DNA from: Afipia sp. 1NLS2
Lineage (GTDB): Bacteria; Pseudomonadota; Alphaproteobacteria; Rhizobiales; Xanthobacteraceae
Length of the DNA stretch: 64,000 bases
NCBI RefSeq assembly: GCF_000178995.1
Contig: NZ_ADVZ01000003.1
Coordinates: 434,001 to 498,000 of the forward strand
Direction: 5' to 3'
Numbering within the stretch: the first letter of the stretch is position 1; every line of letters begins with the position of its first letter. Made by a program: the position numbers and the translations under genes. Below, piece after piece: positions 8,080-17,342 of this stretch. The notes below the pieces were generated by a model that was not told the DNA's origin, searched no databases, and was given only the letters and a program-made list of their open reading frames with translations.

Positions 8080-9702
8080 ATGAATAAGATGCACGGCGGT
8101 CTGCAGGAGCGACGCAGAAAGTTTTACGGTTGGGGTTACGAAGGCGATGAGGTTTCGCCCACGGAAATCGCTGAATTCGAAAAGGCCTGGACCGAGCTTC
8201 TCGGTGTTGGGGATTTCAGTGCAGTGCCGTTCCCGACCCTCGAGTCGGTGACGATCAGAGATTCGCGCGTGAAGGTCCCCGCGGCGCTGCAGAATATCTG
8301 CACGACCGACAAATATGACCGGCTCTATCACACCTATGGGGCGGGGACTGTCGACGTTGCATACGCTGTGCGCGGTGAATTCCGCAATCCGCCGGATGCG
8401 GTCGCTTATCCGCGCACCGAGCAGGACATCGTCGATATTTATCGCTGGTGCGAAAACGACAGCCTTGCGGCTATTCCGTACGGCGGCGGAACGAGCGTCG
8501 TCGGCGGCGTCAATCCTCCGACGTATGACCGCTATCGCGGCGTTGTGTCGATCGACATGAAGTATTTCGACAAGGTGCTTGAGATCGACCATGCGTCGCA
8601 GTCCGCGCGAATTCAGGCTGGCGTTCTTGGCCCGAGCCTTGAGCGGCAACTCAAGTCGAGCGGCCTTACCATGCGCTTCTTTTTGCAGGCATGGGAGTTC
8701 TCCTCTTTGGGCGGATGGATTGCGACTCGGGCCGCAGGTCACTTCGCGACCGTCTACACGCAGATCGACGATCACGTTCAAAGCCTGAAAGTCGTTACCC
8801 CGTCGGGAAATATCGAATCGCGCCGCTTTCCGGCATCCGGCTCCGGCCCGAATCCGGACCGCTTGTTCCTTGGATCCGAGGGTGCCTTGGGCATCATCAC
8901 CGAAGCATGGGTGCGTTTGCATAAGCGACCGACCTTCCGGCAGATGGTCAGCGTCCGGTTCAGCGACTACGACAAGGCGGTCGAGGCGACGCGCGTCATT
9001 TCGCAATCTGGTCTCTATCCCGCAAGCGCCCGCTTGGTCGAACGTGAAGAAGCCGCCTACACCGGTTCGAGCGACGGCACCTACGACATTCTGGTGCTCG
9101 GCTTTGAATCCGCGGACCATCCGGTCGATGTCTGGATGAATCGCGCGCTTGAAATCTGTGGCGATCATGGCGGCACCTGGGATGCCTCAGTTCTGAAGGG
9201 TGATGCGAACGCAGATTCCAGCGCCAAGAGTTGGCGCGACAAGTTTCTGCGCGGTCCTTACTTGCGTGAATACGCGATCGCTCGCGGCGTGATGCGCGAA
9301 ACGATGGAAACATGCGTCACCTGGGGGCAGTTTGCCCGAATGCGTGAACATGTGAGAGCGGAAACGCTTCGTGCGATTCGGGAAGTCACGGGGCGGCCCG
9401 GTTCTGTCACCTGCCGATTTACTCATATCTATCCGGACGGCCCGGCGCCGTACTTCACCTGGTACGCCTACGGCGATAAGGCTCGTATTCCAGAGCAGTA
9501 CATGGCGATCAAGAAGATCGCTGAAACGGCGATGGTTGATGCTGGAGGAACGACTACCCATCACCATGCGCTCGGCCGGGATCATCGCCCCTGGTATGAC
9601 AAGGAACGCCCCGAGCTGTTCTGTTCAGCCATGAAGGCTGCGAAGCACACCTTCGATCCGAAAGCTATTCTCAATCCAGGCGTGCTGTTCGATCCATCAT
9701 GA
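8080..9702 (+). CDS. FAD-binding oxidase, alkylglycerone-phosphate-synthase-like
   Basis: 540 aa flavoenzyme of the VAO/PCMH family. An AgpS-type N-terminus (RRKFYGWGYEGDE, residues about 12-24) leads into the FAD-binding type 4 domain with PYGGGTSVVGGVNPP (about 137-151) and PNPDRLFLGSEGALGIITEAW (about 256-278). The C-terminal cap ends with THHHALGRDHRPWYDKE, matching the active-site His cluster of alkyl-DHAP synthase, and NPGVLFDP. It is the intact paralogue of the frameshifted gene just upstream and follows the GST gene after 23 bp. Known AgpS enzymes exchange an acyl for an alkyl ether on DHAP. In a bacterial catabolic operon the substrate is open, and ether-bond chemistry is a reasonable guess. 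Confidence 0.8.
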   Translation: MNKMHGGLQERRRKFYGWGYEGDEVSPTEIAEFEKAWTELLGVGDFSAVPFPTLESVTIRDSRVKVPAALQNICTTDKYDRLYHTYGAGTVDVAYAVRGEFRNPPDAVAYPRTEQDIVDIYRWCENDSLAAIPYGGGTSVVGGVNPPTYDRYRGVVSIDMKYFDKVLEIDHASQSARIQAGVLGPSLERQLKSSGLTMRFFLQAWEFSSLGGWIATRAAGHFATVYTQIDDHVQSLKVVTPSGNIESRRFPASGSGPNPDRLFLGSEGALGIITEAWVRLHKRPTFRQMVSVRFSDYDKAVEATRVISQSGLYPASARLVEREEAAYTGSSDGTYDILVLGFESADHPVDVWMNRALEICGDHGGTWDASVLKGDANADSSAKSWRDKFLRGPYLREYAIARGVMRETMETCVTWGQFARMREHVRAETLRAIREVTGRPGSVTCRFTHIYPDGPAPYFTWYAYGDKARIPEQYMAIKKIAETAMVDAGGTTTHHHALGRDHRPWYDKERPELFCSAMKAAKHTFDPKAILNPGVLFDPS

Positions 9703-9733
9703 TTTGGCGCAGTCGGCATTCATAGCTCGATAT

Positions 9734-9762
9734 TGGTAGCTACCCGATTGGGGTAGCTACCA
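9734..9762. repeat. Double palindrome upstream of the symporter gene
   Basis: Two 12-base arms, TGGTAGCTACCC and GGGTAGCTACCA, form a perfect inverted repeat around a 5-base loop (GATTG). Each arm also contains the self-complementary GGTAGCTACC, so this could equally be two tandem dimer sites 17 bp apart. No T-tract follows, so a plain terminator is less likely. It lies 157 bp before the symporter start. Confidence 0.6.
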
Positions 9763-9918
9763 CAGCCATCAACCTAAGCATCATACATGGGAAGCAGGTC
9801 ATTCAAAGAAACCTGCCTCGGAGGAAATGTACAAGGCGGCGTCATCGCCTGCGTATGCTTATCAGAAACCTCATAGCATCACGTAGTCGAAACGCCTCCA
9901 TCAAAAAAGGAGACTTGA

Positions 9919-11346
9919 GTGCGAGGGTTTGATCTCAATAATACAGCTATCGTCGTCGGGATGGTCGTTACTTATATCAGCTTTGCAACTTGGTTGACGA
10001 TCAGATATCGCGCCAAAACGAATTCAGACTTTAACGTCGCGGCGAGGTCAGTTCCGGCTTTCATTATTGGCGTTCTTATGATGTCGGAATTTATAGGAGC
10101 TAAATCGACAATTGGTGCCGCGCAAACGGCGTTTGAGAAGGGTGCAGCAGCATCCTGGGCGGTATTGAGCGTTGCCGTCGGTTTTCCGCTCTTCGGGCTT
10201 CTTCTCGGCCGAAAGCTTTACAACTCAGGGGAGTATACGATCTCAGCGGCGATTGCGAAGAAGTATGGTCGCTCTACGCAGCTGACAGTCTCCGTCATTA
10301 TGATCTACGCGCTGTTGCTCGTAAATGTTGGCTATTACGTTGGCGGCGCAGCTTCGGTTTCAACTTCGCTCCATATTTCTTTTGCGGCGGCAGCAGTTCT
10401 GACGGCCGTAATCAGCACGTTCTATTGTGCGGTTGGTGGTCTTAAGAGCACAGCTTACGTTTCGGTGCTTCACACCGCGGTCAAGTACATCGGCGTTATT
10501 ATCGTTTTGGTGGTTGCGTTGATTATGACCAAAGGTTTCGGTCCTATGGTAGCGAAGTTGCCATCTTATTACTTCACGTGGGATGGCAAGATTGGTGCTT
10601 CAACGATAATCGCCTGGGCAATCGCGAATGTCGGTGCCATTTTCTCGACCCAGTATATCATTCAAGCAATCTCGGCGTTGAAGGGACCTAGTCAGGTGCG
10701 TAATGCCTGTTACGTCGCAGGGATTCTTTGCGTGCCCATCAGCTTCGCTCTCGGCATTATCGGTGTGTGCGCGAAGTATCTCTTCCCTGATATGAAGAGT
10801 CTCTATGCGCTTCCGATATTTCTTGACCATATGTCCCCTTGGCTTTCCGGCATTGTTACTGTTTCGCTGGTGGCGTCGGTGTTGGTGGGAGTGAGCAGCA
10901 TTTCAATCGGGATTGCAGCTCTCATTGTTCGCGACTTCTACGTTCCGATGTTTAAGCCAACGGAAGAAAAGGAATTGCGCATGTCTCGTCTGCTTGCGGT
11001 TCCAATCGGATTTCTGCCTCTTCTCTTTGTCTTCTACGCTCCCGAGGTGCTGCATCTCTCGTTCTTCACGCGAGCGTTGCGGCTGGCGATCTCCATCGTA
11101 GCGATGATTGGCTTCTATCTCCCGTTTTTCGGAAGTAATCGGGGCGCGACGATGGGCCTCATTGGTGCAACCGTGACGACAACCGTCTGGTATTTACTTG
11201 GAGATCCCTTCGGAATTGACAACATTTATATCGCGTTGGTGACGCCGGCGGTTGTCATGATGACGGAGGCCGCGGTGGGCTACCTCTTCGGTAGTGGCTT
11301 GTCGTCCAATACAGCGCGCCAAATCCAAGGCGGTGATGCGGCTTGA
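9919..11346 (+). CDS. Sodium:solute symporter (SSS) family transporter
   Basis: 475 aa integral membrane carrier with about 12-13 hydrophobic helices, normal for SSS. The N-terminal SDFNVAARSVPAFIIGVLMMSEFIGAKSTIGAAQTAFEKG segment is characteristic, as are the repeated Gly/Ala/Ser-rich helices of the LeuT fold. GTG 9919 is chosen because AAGGAG lies at 9907-9912 with ideal spacing. Its position between the FAD oxidases and glcDEF suggests that it imports the compound the block degrades, with a carboxylate as the probable class. The double palindrome 157 bp upstream may control it separately from the genes before it. Confidence 0.8.
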   Translation: MRGFDLNNTAIVVGMVVTYISFATWLTIRYRAKTNSDFNVAARSVPAFIIGVLMMSEFIGAKSTIGAAQTAFEKGAAASWAVLSVAVGFPLFGLLLGRKLYNSGEYTISAAIAKKYGRSTQLTVSVIMIYALLLVNVGYYVGGAASVSTSLHISFAAAAVLTAVISTFYCAVGGLKSTAYVSVLHTAVKYIGVIIVLVVALIMTKGFGPMVAKLPSYYFTWDGKIGASTIIAWAIANVGAIFSTQYIIQAISALKGPSQVRNACYVAGILCVPISFALGIIGVCAKYLFPDMKSLYALPIFLDHMSPWLSGIVTVSLVASVLVGVSSISIGIAALIVRDFYVPMFKPTEEKELRMSRLLAVPIGFLPLLFVFYAPEVLHLSFFTRALRLAISIVAMIGFYLPFFGSNRGATMGLIGATVTTTVWYLLGDPFGIDNIYIALVTPAVVMMTEAAVGYLFGSGLSSNTARQIQGGDAA

Positions 11347-11396
11347 CTCACGAAAGAGGAACCCTTCGTGCCCTACTCTCATCAACGGAACGACAT

Positions 11397-11912
11397 ATGA
11401 CGATCTTTACCTTGCAGAACCTCCATCCATCAGTGGCGGACACGGCGTACGTGGCGCCGAACGCTACGGTGATCGGGCAGGTGCGGTTGGCAGAGAATGC
11501 CAGTGTGTGGCCGAGCGCCGTCGTGCGTGCCGATAATGATCTGATCTCAATCGAAAGTGGCGCCAATATTCAGGACGGTGCAATTTTGCATGTTGATCCG
11601 GGTCATCCCATGTCGATTGGTCACAATGTCACGGTGGGGCATGCCGCAGTTGTGCATGGATGCACGATTGGAGATGGAAGCCTTGTAGGAATTCACGCAA
11701 CCATCCTTAATGATGCGAAAATCGGAAAGGACAGCATCGTGGCGGCAGGGAGTGTTGTGCCGGAAGGTAAAACCTATCCGGACCGCTCGCTGATCCTCGG
11801 AGTTCCGGGAAGGGCTGTACGCCAGCTCACGGATGACGAGGTGAAGTGGATTGCCGATAACGCGCGCGATTATGCGGCGCGTGCTGCTCTCTACCGCGAC
11901 CACTTGAAGTAA
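11397..11912 (+). CDS. Gamma-carbonic-anhydrase-like hexapeptide-repeat protein
   Basis: 171 aa protein built of left-handed beta-helix hexapeptide repeats (for example ASVWPSAVVRADNDLISI, GHNVTVGHAAVVHGCTIGDGSLVG). Three histidines in GHAAVVHG and HVDPGH are placed as in the zinc site of gamma-class carbonic anhydrases such as YrdA and CaiE-like proteins. ATG 11397 starts the family's usual N-terminus; an upstream in-frame start at 11343 overlaps the symporter and is unlikely. It lies between the symporter and glcD with tight spacing. Many members of this family have no demonstrated carbonic anhydrase activity and act as accessory proteins, so the role here is unknown. Confidence 0.8.
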   Translation: MTIFTLQNLHPSVADTAYVAPNATVIGQVRLAENASVWPSAVVRADNDLISIESGANIQDGAILHVDPGHPMSIGHNVTVGHAAVVHGCTIGDGSLVGIHATILNDAKIGKDSIVAAGSVVPEGKTYPDRSLILGVPGRAVRQLTDDEVKWIADNARDYAARAALYRDHLK

Positions 11913-11931
11913 ACCGCGAGAGTTCTACTTG

Positions 11932-13374
11932 ATGATCGAAATTCCTGCGCCGGACAACACGATCCTAGAGCGTCGTCCGAAAATCATCTGTGATCTTGAG
12001 CGAATCCTCTCGCCGGAGTCCGTCATTTCCAGCAGCGATGAATTGCGTGCTTATGAGACAGACGCGTTGACCGCGTATCGCCGCGTCCCACTCGCCGTGG
12101 TACTGCCGACGACGACGGAGCAGGTGTCGGCGGTTCTTCGTTATTGCAATCAACATGACATCAAGATCGTCGCCCGTGGCGCTGGAACGTCGCTCGCCGG
12201 CGGTGCGATTCCGCAAGAGGACGCAATCGTTGTCGGCCTAGCGAAGATGAAGCGCGTGCTATCGATCAATTATCGAAACCGGACCGCTTGCGTTCAGGCG
12301 GGCATTACTAACCTCGCGGTCAGCCAGGAGGTCAGAGCCGAGGGATTTTTCTATGCGCCCGATCCGTCGAGCCAGCTTGCTTGTAGCATCGGCGGCAATA
12401 TCGGCATGAATTCGGGTGGAGCTCATTGTCTCAAGTATGGCGTGACGACGAATAACCTTCTCGGCGTAAAGCTCGTTCTGATTGACGGCACAATCGTTGA
12501 AATAGGCGGAGAGCATCTCGACTCTCCGGGATATGATCTTCTCGGGTTGGTATGCGGGTCGGAAGGGCAACTGGGTATCGTGACCGAAGCCACCGTTCGC
12601 ATCATCCGGGCTGCGGAAAATGCCCGGCCCGCTCTTCTCGGGTTTGATTCCGTCGAAGCCGCAGGAGCGGCGGTGGCCGCTATTATCGGTGCGGGGATTA
12701 TTCCCGTTGCGTTGGAGTATATGGATCGTACGGCTATCGGGATTACCGAAGATTACGCGAAGGCCGGATATCCGCTCGATGTCGAGGCGATGCTGATTGT
12801 CGAGGTCGAAGGGACCAACGAGGAAATCGATGCTACGTTGGAACAGATTACCGACATTGTGTCGGCCTATACTCCTCGCAGCATCAAGGTTTCCCGTAGT
12901 GACGTGGAAAGCGCGGCGATCTGGAAGGGGCGGAAGGCTGCCTTTGGCGCAACGGGCCGTATCTCCGACTATATCTGCATGGACGGCACCATTCCGACCG
13001 GTCAGCTTTCATACGTCCTCCGGCGCACGCAGGAGATCATCGCGGAATACGGATTGCGGGTGGCGAATGTTTTCCACGCCGGAGATGGAAATCTCCACCC
13101 GCTTATTCTTTTCGACATCAATAAGTCTGGCGAGATGGAAAAGGCGGAGGCGGCAGGCGAGGATCTGCTCAAGCTTTGTGTCGAAGTCGGCGGCTGCCTG
13201 ACCGGGGAACATGGCGTTGGAATCGAGAAGCGTGACCTTATGCTGGTACAGTTCTCGCAGGGCGATCTCGATCAGCAAATGTATGCGCGCGCGGCATTTG
13301 ATCCGAAATGGCTGCTTAATCCGGCGAAAGTTTTTCCGCTCGATTGCCGGCCTGCGTGCGCGGGAACATCCTGA
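11932..13374 (+). CDS. glcD: Glycolate oxidase, FAD subunit GlcD
   Basis: FAD-linked 2-hydroxyacid dehydrogenase of 480 aa, the usual GlcD length. The FAD-binding type 4 domain carries ARGAGTSLAGGAIP (about 82-95) and GGNIGMNSGGAHCLKYGVTTNNLLG (a segment near 154-178). The C-terminal domain has VFHAGDGNLHPLI and CLTGEHGVGIEKR, the conserved His-containing metal and substrate motifs. It oxidises glycolate, and often D-lactate, to glyoxylate, passing electrons through GlcE/GlcF to quinone. Its TGA overlaps the ATG of glcE (TGATG), indicating coupling. A TTG three bases upstream (11929) is the only nearby alternative start. Confidence 0.88.
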   Translation: MIEIPAPDNTILERRPKIICDLERILSPESVISSSDELRAYETDALTAYRRVPLAVVLPTTTEQVSAVLRYCNQHDIKIVARGAGTSLAGGAIPQEDAIVVGLAKMKRVLSINYRNRTACVQAGITNLAVSQEVRAEGFFYAPDPSSQLACSIGGNIGMNSGGAHCLKYGVTTNNLLGVKLVLIDGTIVEIGGEHLDSPGYDLLGLVCGSEGQLGIVTEATVRIIRAAENARPALLGFDSVEAAGAAVAAIIGAGIIPVALEYMDRTAIGITEDYAKAGYPLDVEAMLIVEVEGTNEEIDATLEQITDIVSAYTPRSIKVSRSDVESAAIWKGRKAAFGATGRISDYICMDGTIPTGQLSYVLRRTQEIIAEYGLRVANVFHAGDGNLHPLILFDINKSGEMEKAEAAGEDLLKLCVEVGGCLTGEHGVGIEKRDLMLVQFSQGDLDQQMYARAAFDPKWLLNPAKVFPLDCRPACAGTS

Positions 13375-14573
13375 TGTTTGATTCAATTCGGCATGAACCT
13401 CACGACGAGGTGGAAGCAGCAGAGGTGATCAGGGAAGCAGCGGGGTGCCAGTCTCCCCTGCGTATCGAGGGCGGTGGTACCAAATCGTCGGCGGGTCGCC
13501 CAGTTCTTGCAGACAGCGTGCTTTCGTCGGTGAACCTCAAGGGCGTTGTCATGTACGAGCCAAGTGAGCTTGTCATTCAGGCGCGCTCGGGAACGTCACT
13601 CGACGAAATTCGAGCGCTGTTGCAGGATAATGGGCAGGATTTGCCTTTCGAGCCGCCAAATTTTTATGGACTATATGGTGTTCGTGGCCGGCCGACGATC
13701 GGCGCGGTGGCCGCAATGAATCTGTCCGGGTCGCGACGCATATCCGTAGGCGCCGCACGCGATTGCCTACTTGGCGTTCGTTTCGTTAACGGGCGCGGGG
13801 ACATCATTAAATCCGGCGGGCGTGTCATGAAGAATGTGACTGGACTTGACTTGGTCAAGTTGATGGCCGGTTCGTGGGGGACACTTGGCTTTCTGAGTGA
13901 AGTTACCTTCAAAGTCTTGCCCAGCGCCCGCGTGTCCAAAACGTTGTGCCTAGAAGGGTTGTCTGATGTGGATGGGATTGAAGTTCTTACCACAGCTATG
14001 AGGTCAAGCTACGATGTCAGTGGAGCGGCTCATATCCCCGAGCAAGATGTCGATATGCCTGCTCAGACGCTGATCAGGATTGAGGGTTCGCTTGCTTCAG
14101 TCGAAGTAAGAGTCGGTCGGTTGTATGCCGCCCTTAGGGAATATGGATCTGTTCTCTGCCTAGATAAAGAGCGTTCAGCATTCGTCTGGGCAGGCATTCG
14201 CGAGCTCGGTCCGCTTCGAGCAAGACAGGATGAAGCTGTGTGGCGTCTTTCCGTTCCACCGGATCGCGCCTCCGAGGTGATGGCCATTATTAAATCGAAA
14301 CTCGAAGGCGTGCGCTGGTATTTTGATTGGTCGGGCGGCCTAGTTTGGGTTGCGGTACCGAGCTGGCTTGGCTCTGGATGTGAAACCATTCGAGCCGCCG
14401 TTGGACAAACAAGTGGGTATGCAACGCTCATGAGGGCGAGTGAGCACGTGCGCCGCGACATTCCCGTTTTTCAAGAGTTGTCGCCTGCGCTGATGGCCAT
14501 TACGAGGCGACTCAAAAATGCCTTCGATCCGGCTGGTATCTTGAATCCGCACCGGATGTACGACTGGATTTAA
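13374..14573 (+). CDS. glcE: Glycolate oxidase subunit GlcE
   Basis: 399 aa FAD-binding subunit of the glycolate oxidase complex. Visible elements are the N-terminal flavin loop IEGGGTKSSAGRP, GVRGRPTIGAVAAMNLSGSRR and GRVMKNVTGLDLVKLMAGSWGTLGFLSEVTFKV, all typical of GlcE. It is shorter than GlcD and has a divergent C-terminus ending NAFDPAGILNPHRMY. ATG 13374 overlaps the glcD stop and is preferred to the in-frame 13344 start, which would extend into glcD. It is four bases upstream of glcF. Confidence 0.88.
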   Translation: MFDSIRHEPHDEVEAAEVIREAAGCQSPLRIEGGGTKSSAGRPVLADSVLSSVNLKGVVMYEPSELVIQARSGTSLDEIRALLQDNGQDLPFEPPNFYGLYGVRGRPTIGAVAAMNLSGSRRISVGAARDCLLGVRFVNGRGDIIKSGGRVMKNVTGLDLVKLMAGSWGTLGFLSEVTFKVLPSARVSKTLCLEGLSDVDGIEVLTTAMRSSYDVSGAAHIPEQDVDMPAQTLIRIEGSLASVEVRVGRLYAALREYGSVLCLDKERSAFVWAGIRELGPLRARQDEAVWRLSVPPDRASEVMAIIKSKLEGVRWYFDWSGGLVWVAVPSWLGSGCETIRAAVGQTSGYATLMRASEHVRRDIPVFQELSPALMAITRRLKNAFDPAGILNPHRMYDWI

Positions 14574-14576
14574 TCG

Positions 14577-15938
14577 ATGAAAACAAACTTCCTTCCGGAG
14601 CAGCTTGAGGATCCGGCGATGAGGTCGTCGGAAAAAGTGTTGCGCACTTGCGTCCATTGTGGGTTTTGCACAGCCACATGCCCCACCTATCTGTTACTTG
14701 GTGACGAGCTTGATAGCCCTCGGGGTCGAATTTATCTCATTAAGTCCATGCTAGAAGAAGGAATTGCGCCAACGTCTGACGTTGTGAAGCATATTGATCG
14801 TTGCTTATCTTGTCTTTCATGCATGACAACATGTCCGTCCGGCGTGAACTATATGCACCTTGTCGATCACGCGAGGACCTATATTGAGAACACTTATAAG
14901 CGCCCGCTCCTGGATCGGTTGTTTCGCTGGACCTTGGCAAAAGTGCTTCCGTATCCATGGCGACTGCGGATGTTGCTGCCGTTTGGTCTTGCAGCGCGCC
15001 CATTGCGTGGCTTGATAAAGCGGATACCTCGTGGCGGCGGGCGGCTCGCCGCGATGATAGATTTGGTGCCGAGCGAGCTGGCAAGTATGCCTCCGAAGCC
15101 TGCAGTCGCCGTAGCTGCATATAAACGAGTATCTATTCTCAAAGGATGCGCGCAACCTGTTTTGCGCCCGTCTTATAATGCGGCGACAGAACGCTTGCTC
15201 TCGCGTCACGGCATTGAAGTATTTGATGTGTCCAAGCAAGGCTGTTGTGGAGCGCTTACCCATCATTTGGGGCGCGAGGTGGAAACTCTGAGCTTCGTAC
15301 GGCAGAATGTCGATGCATGGTTTTCCGAAATCGAGAAAGGTTTGGACGCAATCATCATTACTGCATCCGGCTGCGGTACAACAGTTAAGGATTACGGCTT
15401 CATGCTACGCAATGACCCTGCCTATGCAGATAAGGCGGCAAAGGTGTCGGCGATCGCTAAGGATATCACGGAATTCCTCCACGAGTTGGGACCGTTGAAT
15501 TTCGTCGGGAGGCCGAAGCTGACGGTGGCGTATCATTCCGCATGTTCAATGCAACATGGCCAGCAGATTCGTGACGAGCCAAAGTTCTTGCTCAAGGCTG
15601 CTGGTTTCGATGTGCGAGATATCCCAGAGTCTTACATTTGCTGTGGCTCTGCTGGCACGTACAATATATTGCAGCCGCAGATTGCATCGAAGCTGCGTGA
15701 TCGAAAAATTGCAAATATCCAGAAGGTGAATCCTCAGGTGATTGCCACCGGGAATGTAGGCTGTGCTGTTCAACTGAAGTCAGGCATCGGCATTCCGGTC
15801 GTTCACACGGTGGAGTTGCTTGATTGGGCTACGGGTGGACCAATGCCAGGTGAGCTTGAGTTTCTGGGTATTGAGCATGACAGGAAATCGAACGCTCTGA
15901 GCGATCGCCATCAGCGCGGTCCACAAGGGTCAATCTAA
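14577..15938 (+). CDS. glcF: Glycolate oxidase iron-sulfur subunit GlcF
   Basis: 453 aa electron-transfer subunit. Two 4Fe-4S ferredoxin motifs are complete: C25-x2-C28-x2-C31-x3-C35 and C76-x2-C79-x2-C82-x3-C86, the last cysteine of each followed by proline. Two cysteine-rich CCG domains follow (SKQGCCGALTHHLG near 220 and ESYICCGSAGTYN near 343), which bind a further cluster or haem-type cofactor in this family. It links GlcD/GlcE to the quinone pool at the membrane. It completes a tightly packed glcDEF operon and is followed by the reductase gene after 19 bp. Confidence 0.88.
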   Translation: MKTNFLPEQLEDPAMRSSEKVLRTCVHCGFCTATCPTYLLLGDELDSPRGRIYLIKSMLEEGIAPTSDVVKHIDRCLSCLSCMTTCPSGVNYMHLVDHARTYIENTYKRPLLDRLFRWTLAKVLPYPWRLRMLLPFGLAARPLRGLIKRIPRGGGRLAAMIDLVPSELASMPPKPAVAVAAYKRVSILKGCAQPVLRPSYNAATERLLSRHGIEVFDVSKQGCCGALTHHLGREVETLSFVRQNVDAWFSEIEKGLDAIIITASGCGTTVKDYGFMLRNDPAYADKAAKVSAIAKDITEFLHELGPLNFVGRPKLTVAYHSACSMQHGQQIRDEPKFLLKAAGFDVRDIPESYICCGSAGTYNILQPQIASKLRDRKIANIQKVNPQVIATGNVGCAVQLKSGIGIPVVHTVELLDWATGGPMPGELEFLGIEHDRKSNALSDRHQRGPQGSI

Positions 15939-15957
15939 CTACAAAGCAGGATTAAGA

Positions 15958-17049
15958 ATGTCAGATAAGTACAGAGTGCTCATTCTCGGTGCGTCGTACG
16001 GCTCTCTTTTTGCAACCAAACTTGCGATGGGTGGCCACCGGGTGACGTTGGTGTGTCTGCCTGAGGAAGCAGACCTTATCAATAGTGAGGGCACTATTGT
16101 TCGCTTCCCCATTCGTGGACATGCAGGCTTGGCTGAGATTAAGTCCAAGGAGGTAATTGGAACAATCCGCGCCGAGAGTCCGGCAGATGCAAATCTCAAT
16201 GAGTGTGATCTAGTGGTTCTCGCAATGCAGGAACCACAATATGCTGCCAAGAGCCTTGAAGATCTGATGGCTCAAATTGCGCGCCGACGTATACCGACCA
16301 TGTCGATCATGAACATGCCGCCGCAGACATTTCTTCGACGCATACCGAGGCTTAATGTTGATGCATTGGCCGAATGTTTCTCCGCGTCAAAAGTATGGAA
16401 TATCTTCGATTCTGATCTGATGACGCTTTGTAGTCCAGACCCACAGGCATTTCGACCGCCCGAGGAAGGGTTGAATGTACTGCAGGTAACGCTTCCCACT
16501 AATTTTAAGGCTGCAGCCTTCGTGCGGCCGCAAGACACAGCGATGCTACGAGCGATCCAGGCCGATATTGAGGCCGCGCGCATTTCAGTAAAGGATGGGG
16601 ATCTCGAAGTTCCCGTAAAGTTGAAAGTGCACGACTCGCTATTCGTTCCGACCGCAAAATGGGCAATGCTGCTGACGGGAAATTATCGATGCGTTCAGGC
16701 TAGCGAGATCCGCTCGATTCGAGATGCTGTGCACTCTGATCCTGAAGAGTCGCGGGCGATCTACAGTTGGGTGCAGCAGGTCTGCATAAAGCTTGGTGCT
16801 GCGCCGAGTGATCTTGTTCCGTTCGAAAAATATGCAGCAGCGGCGCAGGGATTGTCAAAGCCGTCGTCGGCAGCACGCGCATTGTTCGCAGGGGCTCCAA
16901 ATATTGAGCGCGTTGATCTCCTTGTTCAGAAGATTGCGGCCCAGTTCGGCATGCGCAATGGCGTGCTCGATGAGACAGTGAAAAACGTTAACGACCGGCT
17001 TGAATTAAACCGAGTAGCACAGTCTGCCCAACGCAAAAAGATTGCCTGA
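15958..17049 (+). CDS. NAD(P)-binding oxidoreductase, ketopantoate-reductase-like
   Basis: 363 aa protein. The N-terminus has a Rossmann dinucleotide motif (VLILGASYGSLFATKLAMGGHRVTLVC, residues about 7-33), a GxxxGxxxA variant seen in ketopantoate reductase and 6-phosphogluconate-type dehydrogenases. A second helical domain with LKVHDSLFVPTAKWAMLLTGNYRC resembles the substrate domain of that superfamily, but the canonical Lys/Asn/Ser set is not obvious to me. It lies 19 bp after glcF with an AGGA ribosome site, so it probably belongs to the same transcript and may reduce a 2-oxo or aldehyde intermediate (inference). It is not a confident panE. Confidence 0.6.
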   Translation: MSDKYRVLILGASYGSLFATKLAMGGHRVTLVCLPEEADLINSEGTIVRFPIRGHAGLAEIKSKEVIGTIRAESPADANLNECDLVVLAMQEPQYAAKSLEDLMAQIARRRIPTMSIMNMPPQTFLRRIPRLNVDALAECFSASKVWNIFDSDLMTLCSPDPQAFRPPEEGLNVLQVTLPTNFKAAAFVRPQDTAMLRAIQADIEAARISVKDGDLEVPVKLKVHDSLFVPTAKWAMLLTGNYRCVQASEIRSIRDAVHSDPEESRAIYSWVQQVCIKLGAAPSDLVPFEKYAAAAQGLSKPSSAARALFAGAPNIERVDLLVQKIAAQFGMRNGVLDETVKNVNDRLELNRVAQSAQRKKIA

Positions 17050-17302
17050 TACGGGCTGACTATGACGAAGGGGATCAACGCAGTTCGGGTTCCAGATTTA
17101 ACGTACATTCAATCAGGATTGACCTGTGCTCAGCTGCCAAGCGCCGAAGGGCTGGCGACTTCCACATGCAGCAGCCCCTAGTTTTCTCAAGGGATCATTC
17201 CATGCGCGCGTTCTGCAGGCTTTGAGCCGTTCACCGGCATTGTCGGCGGAAGTGTTGCGTGGTGTCAGGCCGACGAAAAGTGATTGCCTGAATCAATTGT
17301 AC

Positions 17303-17332
17303 AGGCAGCCGCATCCGGCGGCTGCCTTCTTT
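17303..17332 (+). terminator. Rho-independent terminator
   Basis: A 9-bp stem, AGGCAGCCG paired with CGGCTGCCT, surrounds a 7-base loop and is followed by TCTTT. It closes the rightward catabolic block and may also serve the leftward AAA gene that ends at 17343. The rest of the 293-bp gap 17050-17342 shows no gene. Confidence 0.6.
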
Positions 17333-17342
17333 GCGATCGGGC

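Noticed and set aside
8053-9168. 371-codon open frame on the minus strand
   Set aside because: It is the antisense shadow of the FAD oxidase at 8080-9702. The plus-strand product has full family motifs, while the minus product is Arg/Asp/Ile-rich without any domain.
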